From an uncultured Fibrobacter sp. (GTDB lineage: Bacteria > Fibrobacterota > Fibrobacteria > Fibrobacterales > Fibrobacteraceae), in NCBI GenBank assembly GCA_946413655.1, contig CAMKLO010000031.1:1-40668 (forward strand): a stretch of DNA of 40,668 nt. Direction: 5' to 3'. The notes under the pieces were generated by a model that had not been told where the DNA came from, did not search any database, and worked only from the letters and a program-made list of their open reading frames with translations. Numbering within the stretch: the first letter of the stretch is position 1; every line of letters starts with the position of its first letter. This document shows positions 24,981 to 31,870 of the stretch, piece after piece. Position numbers and translations under genes: made by a program.

Positions 24981-25442
24981 TTAATGAACCTTCCTATAAA
25001 GCCAAAGAAAATACCGTCTAAAAGGTAGCAAAGCAAACCAGACTTTTGCAGCCAAACGATATCCAAACGAGTTAATCGAGCACTTTTTGCCGTTTCCCCG
25101 CACCACCTGCACAACCTTGGCGCAGACATCGGCCCTGTCGCAGAATTCGCGCAAAGCCAAATTGCCATCACCCATCAAAATCACGCGGTCGCCATCCAAC
25201 GAAAGCACCCGATGGACAACATAGAACTTTTCTTTCGATTTACCGTTTTCGACAAGGGCAAGAACAATGTCACCCCATCGCAAATCCTTCGGTTGTTCTA
25301 AAATGACGCTGTCACGGCCGCCGACAATAAAGGGCAACATGCTTCTACCGTTGACAGGGAACGTGACACTAACACCTTCCGAAACGAGCCGAATTGCTTC
25401 TGCTATAATCAAAGAATCGTCTTTTTTTTCAAAATCGCTCAT
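24981..25442 (-). CDS. System B S24/S26-type signal peptidase-like protein, 153 aa
   Basis: It has the catalytic-serine motif GRSMLPFI (Ser34), followed by WGDIVLA and YVVHRVLSLDGDRVI with His77, and GDGN at 91-94. This is the Ser-His arrangement of SipW/Sec11-type S26 peptidases rather than Ser-Lys. A hydrophobic segment near the C-terminus (VWFALLPFRRYFLWLY) may anchor it. Given its place between the kinase-like and RRE genes, it may remove the leader of the modified peptide; that is inference. The start at 25442 (MSDFEKKDD) follows the previous stop by 21 bases. Confidence 0.82.
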   Translation of the reverse strand: MSDFEKKDDSLIIAEAIRLVSEGVSVTFPVNGRSMLPFIVGGRDSVILEQPKDLRWGDIVLALVENGKSKEKFYVVHRVLSLDGDRVILMGDGNLALREFCDRADVCAKVVQVVRGNGKKCSINSFGYRLAAKVWFALLPFRRYFLWLYRKVH

Positions 25443-25463
25443 TAGATTCTCGCAGATATTTCG

Positions 25464-26381
25464 CTAGACCTTTTCTGCAGCAACGGATGCACAACAAATT
25501 TTTGCAGCGGCTTCGTCAGGCAAACATTTTAAATACCACACGGGAACATTTGCAGCAAGAACATTCTCGGTATTGTGCAACCCGTCGGCAATAGAGCGCT
25601 CCCAACGCTTTCCAGAAATGCAAGGGAGAATTGCAGCATAAGCCTGCACCCCGCGCAAACGGGAAATTTCATTAAAAGGAGCCTGGGAAAGCAGCACAAA
25701 ACCGCCTAGCATACATTCCTCGTTCTTGTAACAGGGCGTCTTTCCGCTCCAGGGCGAACCATAGACTTTTGCATACCTTTTGCCATCTGCGGTCGTATAG
25801 CAACGCACCACCGGATTGTCGTCATTCAAGAGCGTTGAACCTTCGTTGTACTTGAGCCAAAGCCTTGCATGCGTACTCTTGCCGGTTCCACTTTTTCCAA
25901 GGAACATGTAGCCGCGATCTTGATAGTTCACCACCGCCGCATGGAACAGCGCTGTACCAAATGGTGCCGTCGCAATCGCATATAGTACCATCAGGGCGTT
26001 GTTCACCGCAAATTTCAAGTGCGAAGTATTTTCAGCATTCGGAACAAAAAGCTTTGAAGTCCTGTAGTCTTTAGAGCAAACTAATGTACCGACATATTTA
26101 TCGAACAGATAAAATTCAAAGAGCGATTCTCCATGCTGCGTAATACCGCATACAATCTTCTGACCTTCCTCTTCTTGCCTAGTTTCTTCGACAAACACGG
26201 GAGCTTTTTCATCCGTGACAACATCCATCGAAAAAAGGCAATCGCATGCGCTTACTGAAAAAGGGGCATAATTATCCGCATTTTTTTCAAAAAAATCATC
26301 GTAAAGCCCGGCATTTGCCGTCAGCGAAAACACATGTTCCGCAACCTTGTAATATCGTGTCTCTTGAACAGATAAAATCAT
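25464..26381 (-). CDS. System B HPr kinase-like ATP-binding protein, 305 aa
   Basis: A P-loop GKSGTGKST at residues 162-170 is preceded by a beta strand (GYMFL) and followed by LLNDDNPVVR, the order found in HPr kinase/phosphorylase C-terminal domains. Later KVYGSPWSGKTPCYKN and LGGFVLLSQA match HprK-like proteins of RiPP gene clusters. In lasso-peptide clusters such kinases phosphorylate the peptide; here Ser or Thr residues in the two small peptides are possible targets. Its ATG overlaps the stop of the preceding nucleotidyltransferase gene by four bases. Confidence 0.85.
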   Translation of the reverse strand: MILSVQETRYYKVAEHVFSLTANAGLYDDFFEKNADNYAPFSVSACDCLFSMDVVTDEKAPVFVEETRQEEEGQKIVCGITQHGESLFEFYLFDKYVGTLVCSKDYRTSKLFVPNAENTSHLKFAVNNALMVLYAIATAPFGTALFHAAVVNYQDRGYMFLGKSGTGKSTHARLWLKYNEGSTLLNDDNPVVRCYTTADGKRYAKVYGSPWSGKTPCYKNEECMLGGFVLLSQAPFNEISRLRGVQAYAAILPCISGKRWERSIADGLHNTENVLAANVPVWYLKCLPDEAAAKICCASVAAEKV

Positions 26382-27478
26382 AAAGCAATCTTCCTGCGTT
26401 TAATGCGGCGAGGAATCAGGGATAACGTCGCTCGCCAATATTTTAATTCTTTAAATATTGCATTGATTGGGTCAAACGGAATCCAGCTTAACGCTCTTAG
26501 ACGGTCCTTGAACCAGCGAACAAAAACGTTAATGCGCGACATGCGTTTCGGATCGTACTGTCCAAAATTTCCGCCATCCAAAGCCAGTTTCATGAGTTTT
26601 TTTCCACGCCACTCATCCGGAGCAAAAAGCATCAAGTCGCGTTCAAGCCCAAAAATTTCGCCAAGCATCCACATAACAGCACTACAGGCTTTGTCCATGC
26701 AAAGCGACTTCATGACTGCCGAAACCTCTCGACGGTCACTTTCGGTGGAATGCTTCAGCAAAATGTAATAGTCCATGAAATGCCTGAAACCAAGTCCCTT
26801 GCTATAGAAATGCTGCTGCAGATGCGAAAGCTGCATCACTAAAGCAAACTTGATTGTCGGCGAATAAAATCCTTCCGGGACGAGTTCCGAGTTCAGAATT
26901 TCTTTGTTCAAGTACTTTTGAAGTTCACCATTCTTGTAAGGATTCCCGGATGCCGGTTTATAGTGGATTTCCACAGTGACGCCATCCTCATTTTTGGGCA
27001 TATGAATATGATGACGACACGAAGTATCTTCATGTTCCGGGATAAACTTCAATTTTAGAAGCAAATCTTCGACACTTTTGAATCCACCTTCAACCCAGAA
27101 ATCGATGTCACCGCACTGGCGACTCAGCGGGTCTGGGTAAAGCCTAGCATTTGCGGCTCCCTTCAAGACAGCCGTGCGCCGTCCCTCTTTGCTAAAAACC
27201 TCCGTCAATCGCGCCGCTTCCGCATTCATGCGTTTGTTCATGTCGCGGGTCGCTTCGGCATGGGCAGCCCAGTGCATCAGCAACGGCTTTGGCGGAAGAT
27301 TTTCCTTGGGAAGCTTTTGAAACGTTGTAAAGACAACATCCAAAATAGTCTGACGTTTGGCTTCAATAAACAGTTTTTTCCATTCTTCAGGAGTCAGTTT
27401 TTCGACAGCGCTATCAGCGTTTCCGACAGCGCAGCGTAAAAAGCTGAACAGAATTTTATAAATAGGATAATCAGACAT
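26378..27478 (-). CDS. System B nucleotidyltransferase 1 (PF14907-like), 366 aa
   Basis: The ATG 27478 gives MSDYPIYKILFSFLRCAVGN, aligned with the start of its paralogue; an upstream TTG at 27493 is less likely. The central motif KGAANARLYPDPLSRQCGDI-DFWVEG contains the nucleotidyltransferase GDID (123-126), and LEIHYKP-type VEIHYKPASGNP follows. The rest is helical. Proteins of this family are often found in lasso and related peptide clusters, but their reaction is not settled. It overlaps the HprK-like gene by four bases. It shares most motifs with the paralogue upstream, pointing to tandem duplication. Confidence 0.88.
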   Translation of the reverse strand: MSDYPIYKILFSFLRCAVGNADSAVEKLTPEEWKKLFIEAKRQTILDVVFTTFQKLPKENLPPKPLLMHWAAHAEATRDMNKRMNAEAARLTEVFSKEGRRTAVLKGAANARLYPDPLSRQCGDIDFWVEGGFKSVEDLLLKLKFIPEHEDTSCRHHIHMPKNEDGVTVEIHYKPASGNPYKNGELQKYLNKEILNSELVPEGFYSPTIKFALVMQLSHLQQHFYSKGLGFRHFMDYYILLKHSTESDRREVSAVMKSLCMDKACSAVMWMLGEIFGLERDLMLFAPDEWRGKKLMKLALDGGNFGQYDPKRMSRINVFVRWFKDRLRALSWIPFDPINAIFKELKYWRATLSLIPRRIKRRKIAL

Positions 27479-27494
27479 ATCAAAAAAAATCAAG

Positions 27495-28610
27495 TTATTC
27501 TAGGTACCGTACTGAGAGACGGCGATGCTTTATACGGAGCGGAATGTAACGTATATAACTTTTCCAGTAGTCTATTTCATGTAAAATGGCCTCTACTGGA
27601 GCAAAAGCAACCAAACGAATCGAACGCCATCTACGCATGAGCCAATGAACGAAGAAAGAGGTCTTCTTTCTGGGATTATATCCAAAATTTCCGACCGCAT
27701 CAGAGTCTTCAAGCATCATTTTGCCACGGCGTTTGTCGGGCTTGACGAGCATCATTTCAGGAGGAAGTCCAAAAACATACTCCATAATCCACATCAATGC
27801 GCCGCACCCTTTGTATAATCCAAATGATTTGAGCAAGGACGTCACTTCACGGCGGTCTTCGGACGAAGAATTCCGCAAGAGGATATAATAATCTGCCAGT
27901 TGCTTGAACCCAATGCCGTCGTTAAAGAAATGCTTCAGGATATGCGAAAGCTGCATCACGAGCGCAAACTTTATCGTCGGGACGCAAAAGCCTTCGGGAG
28001 TTGGTTCTGATTTCAGAATTTCACTATCAAGATAACGCAGCAAGCGCTTTTTGGCGAACGGATTAAAATTCCCCGACGATGGTTTATGATGAACTTCTAC
28101 AATAATTCCTTTTTCATCGGGATCCAGACAAAAATGATGTTTTGACCTTAAACACCTTTTGCTTAACGTGAATCCCGTTTCACGCATCAGGGCGACAACA
28201 TTATCGTAACCGCCTTCAACCCAAAGATCGATATCGCCAGCTTGCCGTAAAAGCGGGTCTGGATAAAGCCTTGCATTGGCGGGCCCTTTGAGCACTGCGG
28301 TCTTGCGATTATGAGCCGTACAGAGTTCCGTAAGATGTGCGGACTTGCTATTCAGCTGTTTGTTCTGCCCTTTGATAACTTCAACTTCGCTTGCCCATTG
28401 GTAAATGAGCTGTTGAGGCGGTTTTTGTTCCTTGGGCAAATGGCAAATTGCACGATACGCAACTCCGACCATAAGTTGTCTGAGACACTCCGTATGAAGA
28501 GTTTCCCATTCCGTTTCATTCAAATGATACGGAAATAATGATGGCCTGCATTCAGGGTCAAGGGCCATTCTTAGAAGAGCGTATAATGCTTTGTTCTCGG
28601 GATTTGCCAT
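27495..28610 (-). CDS. System B nucleotidyltransferase 2 (PF14907-like), 371 aa
   Basis: The ATG 28610 (MANPENKALYALLRMALDPE) lies 31 bases after the stop of peptide B. The frame is open to 28697, but that would run through the peptide gene, and the paralogue starts at the same place. The motif KGPANARLYPDPLLRQAGDI-DLWVEG (GDID 125-128) and VEVHHKPSSGNFNPF match its neighbour. The C-terminal part is helical and basic (RRWRSIRLV, RIKHRR). It is the first enzyme after the two peptides. Two diverged copies in one operon suggest one per peptide or two successive steps. Confidence 0.86.
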   Translation of the reverse strand: MANPENKALYALLRMALDPECRPSLFPYHLNETEWETLHTECLRQLMVGVAYRAICHLPKEQKPPQQLIYQWASEVEVIKGQNKQLNSKSAHLTELCTAHNRKTAVLKGPANARLYPDPLLRQAGDIDLWVEGGYDNVVALMRETGFTLSKRCLRSKHHFCLDPDEKGIIVEVHHKPSSGNFNPFAKKRLLRYLDSEILKSEPTPEGFCVPTIKFALVMQLSHILKHFFNDGIGFKQLADYYILLRNSSSEDRREVTSLLKSFGLYKGCGALMWIMEYVFGLPPEMMLVKPDKRRGKMMLEDSDAVGNFGYNPRKKTSFFVHWLMRRWRSIRLVAFAPVEAILHEIDYWKSYIRYIPLRIKHRRLSVRYLE

Positions 28611-28641
28611 TGCGGGGTGATGGGAGAACTTTAAGGGAATC

Positions 28642-28767
28642 TTAACAATTACTTCCTTCAATACATACACCAATCGACGTTGGCTCCAGAAGCACAACCG
28701 GAGCCTTTAACGGATGAACTTTCATCTTGGGTTTTTCGTACTGTTTCTTTTCGGTAGTTTTATACAT
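28642..28767 (-). CDS. System B small peptide B, 41 aa (candidate precursor)
   Basis: The first 17 residues, MYKTTEKKQYEKPKMKV, are identical to those of peptide A; the following HPLKAPVVLLEPTSIG differs, and the end is VCIEGSNC with the last residue Cys. The Y-E-K-P-x-M segment matches the Y-x-x-P-x-L leader motif that PqqD-like RREs bind in lasso systems. The gene lies 18 bases after peptide A and is followed by nucleotidyltransferase 2. Identity confined to the N-terminus, with a shared C-x5-C end, is the pattern of a leader-core precursor pair. Confidence 0.75.
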   Translation of the reverse strand: MYKTTEKKQYEKPKMKVHPLKAPVVLLEPTSIGVCIEGSNC

Positions 28768-28785
28768 AAAAAATACACCACAAAA

Positions 28786-28920
28786 TTAACAGTCACCGTC
28801 TTCAACACATACTTTAAGTGTATCGGGCAAGCTTCCCTGCATAAGCGTCGCCTGCGCCCTCACCGGCTGCACCTTCATCTTGGGTTTTTCATACTGTTTC
28901 TTTTCGGTAGTTTTGTACAT
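28786..28920 (-). CDS. System B small peptide A, 44 aa (candidate precursor)
   Basis: The start at ATG 28920 has AAGGAAA upstream. The peptide reads MYKTTEKKQYEKPKMKV, then QPVRAQATLMQGSLPDTLK, and ends VCVEDGDC with Cys as last residue. The shared leader with peptide B, the Y-x-x-P motif and the position directly behind the operon promoter make it the lead substrate candidate. The core region holds Ser, Thr, Asp, Glu and two Cys, which could be phosphorylated, nucleotidylated or disulfide-bonded. It is too short for most gene callers. Confidence 0.78.
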   Translation of the reverse strand: MYKTTEKKQYEKPKMKVQPVRAQATLMQGSLPDTLKVCVEDGDC

Positions 28921-28961
28921 ATATTTCCTTCGTCGCCACACAGGCTTTTAAAACAAGAACA

Positions 28962-28990
28962 ATGTTACAAAAAAAAAAGAAAAACGTCAA
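28962..28990 (-). promoter_or_regulatory. Promoter of the system B operon
   Basis: Minus-strand TTGACG (28990-28985), a 17-base T-rich spacer, TAACAT (28967-28962), about 41 bases before the ATG of peptide A. It supports transcription of the small peptides and the genes behind them as one unit. Confidence 0.65.
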
Positions 28991-29029
28991 TAAACTGATC
29001 CCGGAACCCCGTCCCCATACGCGAATCAT

Positions 29030-29060
29030 GACCACATAAGCACAAATGTGCTAAGTGGTC
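29030..29060. promoter_or_regulatory. Strong inverted repeat GACCAC..AGCACA/TGTGCT..GTGGTC
   Basis: GACCAC-ATA-AGCACA, loop AA, TGTGCT-AA-GTGGTC forms a 14-bp stem with a one-base bulge. There is no T run on either strand, so it could be an operator or a mRNA-processing hairpin rather than a plain terminator. It sits between the 29123 gene stop and the system B promoter. Confidence 0.5.
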
Positions 29061-29072
29061 AAAGAGAATATA

Positions 29073-29100
29073 TCCGGGGCAGGCTCAGGTCCGGGATGAC
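29073..29100. repeat. Dispersed palindrome CCGGGG...TCCGGGATGAC (copy 5)
   Basis: TCCGGGGCAGGCTCAGGTCC followed by GGGATGAC, a GTCATCCCGG-type palindrome just downstream of the 29123 gene. Confidence 0.55.
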
Positions 29101-29122
29101 GTTTGCGAATACTGGACGAAAA

Positions 29123-29536
29123 TCAAAAGCCCAGGACAGCTTCAGATATTTCGTTTGCTTCGTCGGAACCATCGTCAACACGGTCCGCGTTGAACTCGCC
29201 CCAGCCTTCGCTCGCGCCACAGCCAATTCCGACTTCCATCGTGGACCACTTGAACACGGCATAAACGCGCTCGAAGCGCTCCAAAATTTCCGTCAAGGTA
29301 TCTTCGGGAGGTTCGTCTTCGACAAGGAACGTCCCGTCAATGGCTAGCAGTTCCGTCTCAGGCAATTCCTCAAACCTGCATTCATAATCATCCGTCATGA
29401 TTTCATCGACGGAATAGCATTCCCCCGAATCGACGCTGGGCAGTTCCGCATCTGGAAATTGCTCCATGAATTCCGACCACAAGGCATCCAAATCCTCCTG
29501 AACGCCCACGAACCGAACCAACACTCTACAATCCAT
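29123..29536 (-). CDS. Acidic hypothetical protein, 137 aa
   Basis: A soluble, strongly acidic protein without signal peptide or recognised domain. It begins MDCRVLVRFVGVQEDLDALW and contains a Cys-bearing segment VGIGCGASEGWGEF near the C-terminus. Its start is 24 bases after the stop of the CN-hydrolase gene, so the two are probably co-transcribed. The ferredoxin-like alternation of strand and helix in the first 40 residues (VLVRFVG..EDLDALWSEFMEQF) is suggestive only. Its function is unknown. Confidence 0.72.
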   Translation of the reverse strand: MDCRVLVRFVGVQEDLDALWSEFMEQFPDAELPSVDSGECYSVDEIMTDDYECRFEELPETELLAIDGTFLVEDEPPEDTLTEILERFERVYAVFKWSTMEVGIGCGASEGWGEFNADRVDDGSDEANEISEAVLGF

Positions 29537-29560
29537 ATCATCTCCTAACTGACTTGAATA

Positions 29561-31096
29561 TCACTCTTTTGTTCTCTGATGTTTTAGCTTGTTAAGCTTG
29601 ATTTTGCGACGCCAGCCACGCCTTTGTCCAAACACGATGAACACCAGGGATATCACCGGATAAATCAAATTGAGAAGTCCGCCAATTTTTGAATAGACCG
29701 TTTCAGTCTGTTTCGTCGGGACTTCCGTGATTAAAATCTGGTCAAGCCCCAGTTGATCAATCTGAGCGAGGGAAACCTCCTTGCCAACCGAGTTGCTTAC
29801 AAGCGACATTCCGTCGTTTGTCGTCATGACCAAGTTAACACCCATTTCGACCGAACGCACTCCAATGGTGCGGTAATGGAAATCGTTGATGGACTTCCAG
29901 TCCCAGCAAGGGTTGAAATAAAGCTGAGTCGTCGGATCCATACCACGGACGAATTCCGAGAAGTTTCCGTCATAGCAAATTGTAAACGACACAGCATACG
30001 AGGAATTACCAAGGGCAAGAACTTTAGCAGGAATAGGCCCCTCGCCAACAACCGTAGAACCGACTTCTACAACGGGAAGTATATTGTGCTTAAGGTACTC
30101 CGCAAGAACTTCTCCATATTTATCAACAAGAATAGCCTTGTTAATAAGCTTCCCTTCTTGGTTGTTGTCCATATCGACAACTTCAAGCGTCAAAAGAACA
30201 GGCAACGAGAACTTTCTAGCCATTTCGCGGACATGTTCCATAAAACGCTGTTCATTAAGATCCTCAATTGTGAAAGCCTCCTCGCTAAACACGAGAATAT
30301 CGGCCCCCTTTTCAAATGAGGCAATTGCAATTTTCTCGAAAGATTCCACGTTCCGCTCGTAAGTCAGGATTCCCCATTCGCTCTTGTCCTGGTCGAGCTT
30401 GGGCCCGATGGCCTGCGCCACTTTTACAGTAGATTGATCTTCATGCCATGTGCTGTAGCAGACGGCACCGCCTACATGCAGCAATATAAGGACACTCAAG
30501 GCGATTAGTCCAGCGCGTTTTCCCTCCGGTTTTTTCCAATGTTCAATGACATATACTGCAATGGAGGCCGCCCACGTAATCAAAAAAGTCAATCCGAACT
30601 CGCCAATCACCGAAGCCAGTTGCAAAAAGGGTTTGTTGTCGTACTGTGCATAAGCCAAACTGCAAATCGGAATAACGCTGCAAGCCGAAAGAATATAATT
30701 CATGGTGCAGAAAATGGCCGGGAATATAAGCGTATAGAGGAACGGACTCTCTTTGTGGCAATAAACCGAGTCCCACACAAAAGGAATCCAAAAGACGCAT
30801 GATGTAAAGACCATGAAGAGGCCGCCCGCTCCTTCAAAATCAGGGCCAAGCACACCATGAAAACGAATACTGAGACCAACAACTAAAAAAGCGAGTAGAA
30901 CGGCCTGTGCATAGCTCTTTTGGCTAAAGTGCGCATAGTACAAAAAACAGAACGGCCAAATCCAAACGCTCAAAATATACAGGATTTTTATGTTCGAGAA
31001 AATCGGTGGAGCCATTAAAAAGAAGCACCCAAGGATAATCATAAGAATTGGTTTGTTGCAACTAAGGAACTTGCAAAAACGTTTCAAATACTCCAT
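29561..31096 (-). CDS. CN-hydrolase membrane protein, apolipoprotein N-acyltransferase-like, 511 aa
   Basis: The N-terminal ~215 residues have six or more membrane segments (ILMIILGCFFLMAPPI, YAQAVLLAFLVVGLSI and others). They are followed by a periplasmic nitrilase-fold domain (about 225-460) and a last membrane helix near 480. The nitrilase triad is visible: Glu in LVFSEEAF, Lys in AEYLKHNILPV, Cys in FTICYDGNF. This is the layout of Lnt, which adds the third acyl chain to lipoproteins, but the ICYE and PFGEY motifs of true Lnt are altered. It may be a divergent Lnt or a paralogue. The window codes several lipoproteins, though linkage to them is inference. Confidence 0.82.
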   Translation of the reverse strand: MEYLKRFCKFLSCNKPILMIILGCFFLMAPPIFSNIKILYILSVWIWPFCFLYYAHFSQKSYAQAVLLAFLVVGLSIRFHGVLGPDFEGAGGLFMVFTSCVFWIPFVWDSVYCHKESPFLYTLIFPAIFCTMNYILSACSVIPICSLAYAQYDNKPFLQLASVIGEFGLTFLITWAASIAVYVIEHWKKPEGKRAGLIALSVLILLHVGGAVCYSTWHEDQSTVKVAQAIGPKLDQDKSEWGILTYERNVESFEKIAIASFEKGADILVFSEEAFTIEDLNEQRFMEHVREMARKFSLPVLLTLEVVDMDNNQEGKLINKAILVDKYGEVLAEYLKHNILPVVEVGSTVVGEGPIPAKVLALGNSSYAVSFTICYDGNFSEFVRGMDPTTQLYFNPCWDWKSINDFHYRTIGVRSVEMGVNLVMTTNDGMSLVSNSVGKEVSLAQIDQLGLDQILITEVPTKQTETVYSKIGGLLNLIYPVISLVFIVFGQRRGWRRKIKLNKLKHQRTKE

Positions 31097-31235
31097 AGAT
31101 GGACACTCCTTTTACTCACTTCTCATAAAGAAGTATAATTTTTTTTTGGCACTACCAAGGAATGCAAAATGGAAAAAAACAATAAAAGGCCTCGCTTTTG
31201 TGATTTATGCACAAACCGAGCGATTTTGTAAAAAC

Positions 31236-31265
31236 AAAAAGGACCCACATTGTGAGTCCTTTTTT
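31236..31265 (-). terminator. Terminator of ssrA
   Basis: On the minus strand GGACTCAC, loop AAT, GTGGGTCC (eight pairs, one G-T) is followed by TTTTTG, right after the tmRNA 3' end. The T/A-rich flanks on both sides suggest it may work in both directions. Confidence 0.85.
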
Positions 31266-31266
31266 C

Positions 31267-31624
31267 TGGAGGTGAGGAGAGTCGAACTCCTGTCCAAAAT
31301 CACGTCCATGTACGTTCCTACAAGTGTTCCCTTCGAATTTAAGATCTCGTCTTATCCACGCCCAAGAAGGTCGGCGCGGAGTTTGACCAGCCTAGTAAAT
31401 CTCGGGAGATGCCCCCAGGCATGACACTTCCCTATCCCATATTGCGTCCGGACGTACACCCCGATGGGAGCGAGATGAGGCCCGGCGTTGCCGTTAATTA
31501 GGCAGCGAGTGCGTAGTTTTCGTCAGCACTTATTTTTTTTCAGACTTTTTAACGAGTTGCCCTCGTCTGAGACCTCGACTTGCAACTAACACTTCGGTAA
31601 CCCTGTCGAAACCAAGGCACCCCC
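31267..31624 (-). ncRNA. ssrA: Transfer-messenger RNA
   Basis: The 5' end GGGGGTG (31624-31618) pairs with CACCTCC at the 3' end (31274-31268), with one G-T pair, forming the seven-pair acceptor stem. The 5' part continues CCTTGGTTTCGACAGG, and the 3' part has the T-arm AGGAGTTCGACTCTCCT, both typical. The mRNA-like part encodes ADENYALAA and a UAA stop. The CCA end is not encoded. The molecule is a one-piece tmRNA of about 358 nt with room for the usual pseudoknots. It rescues stalled ribosomes together with SmpB. Confidence 0.97.
31498..31527 (-). other. tmRNA tag-peptide reading frame (ADENYALAA)
   Basis: GCT GAC GAA AAC TAC GCA CTC GCT GCC TAA, read on the minus strand, gives the proteolysis tag ADENYALAA ending in the ALAA motif recognised by ClpXP-type proteases. 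The resume codon is GCT. Confidence 0.95.
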
Positions 31625-31735
31625 TTGTGTTCTACACAAGGGTGCTCGGTTGAGACAGGCCAGTCGATTAAATGCGAGCTAGCGAGCATTTAAGCTCTTG
31701 AGAACGCATGCGTTCGAAAGACCCGGAGGGCAAAA

Positions 31736-31763
31736 TTACTACGAATAGCAGGAATTTTGGCAA
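31736..31763 (-). promoter_or_regulatory. Possible ssrA promoter; rest of the 31625-31870 gap
   Basis: Minus-strand TTGCCA (31763-31758), 16 bases, TAGTAA (31741-31736). Initiation would leave a leader of about 105 bases containing the palindromes AACGCATGCGTT and AAATGC..GCATTT. No protein gene was seen in this gap. Confidence 0.4.
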
Positions 31764-31836
31764 ACCAGAGCACCCCCGGTGGGTTATGTACAAATATATA
31801 AAATTCCATCGCACTTGGAAAGTGATTCAAGATGGA

Positions 31837-31861
31837 GATTCCCGCTCAAGGCGGGAATAAC
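31837..31861. repeat. Dispersed palindrome ATTCCCGC...GCGGGAATAAC (copy 6)
   Basis: GATTCCCGCTCAAGGCGGGA followed by ATAAC, an eight-pair palindrome of the GTTATTCCCGCC type, directly after the stop of the glutaminyl cyclase gene. Confidence 0.55.
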
Positions 31862-31870
31862 AAGAATCAA

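Noticed and set aside
28642..28920. True lasso-peptide precursors
   Set aside because: The leader motif fits, but neither core has a Gly/Cys1 with Asp/Glu at position 7-9 after a usual Thr at -2, and no B2/cyclase gene is present.
31645..31800. tRNA gene next to ssrA
   Set aside because: A TTCGAA stretch is present, but no cloverleaf with acceptor and anticodon arms can be drawn.
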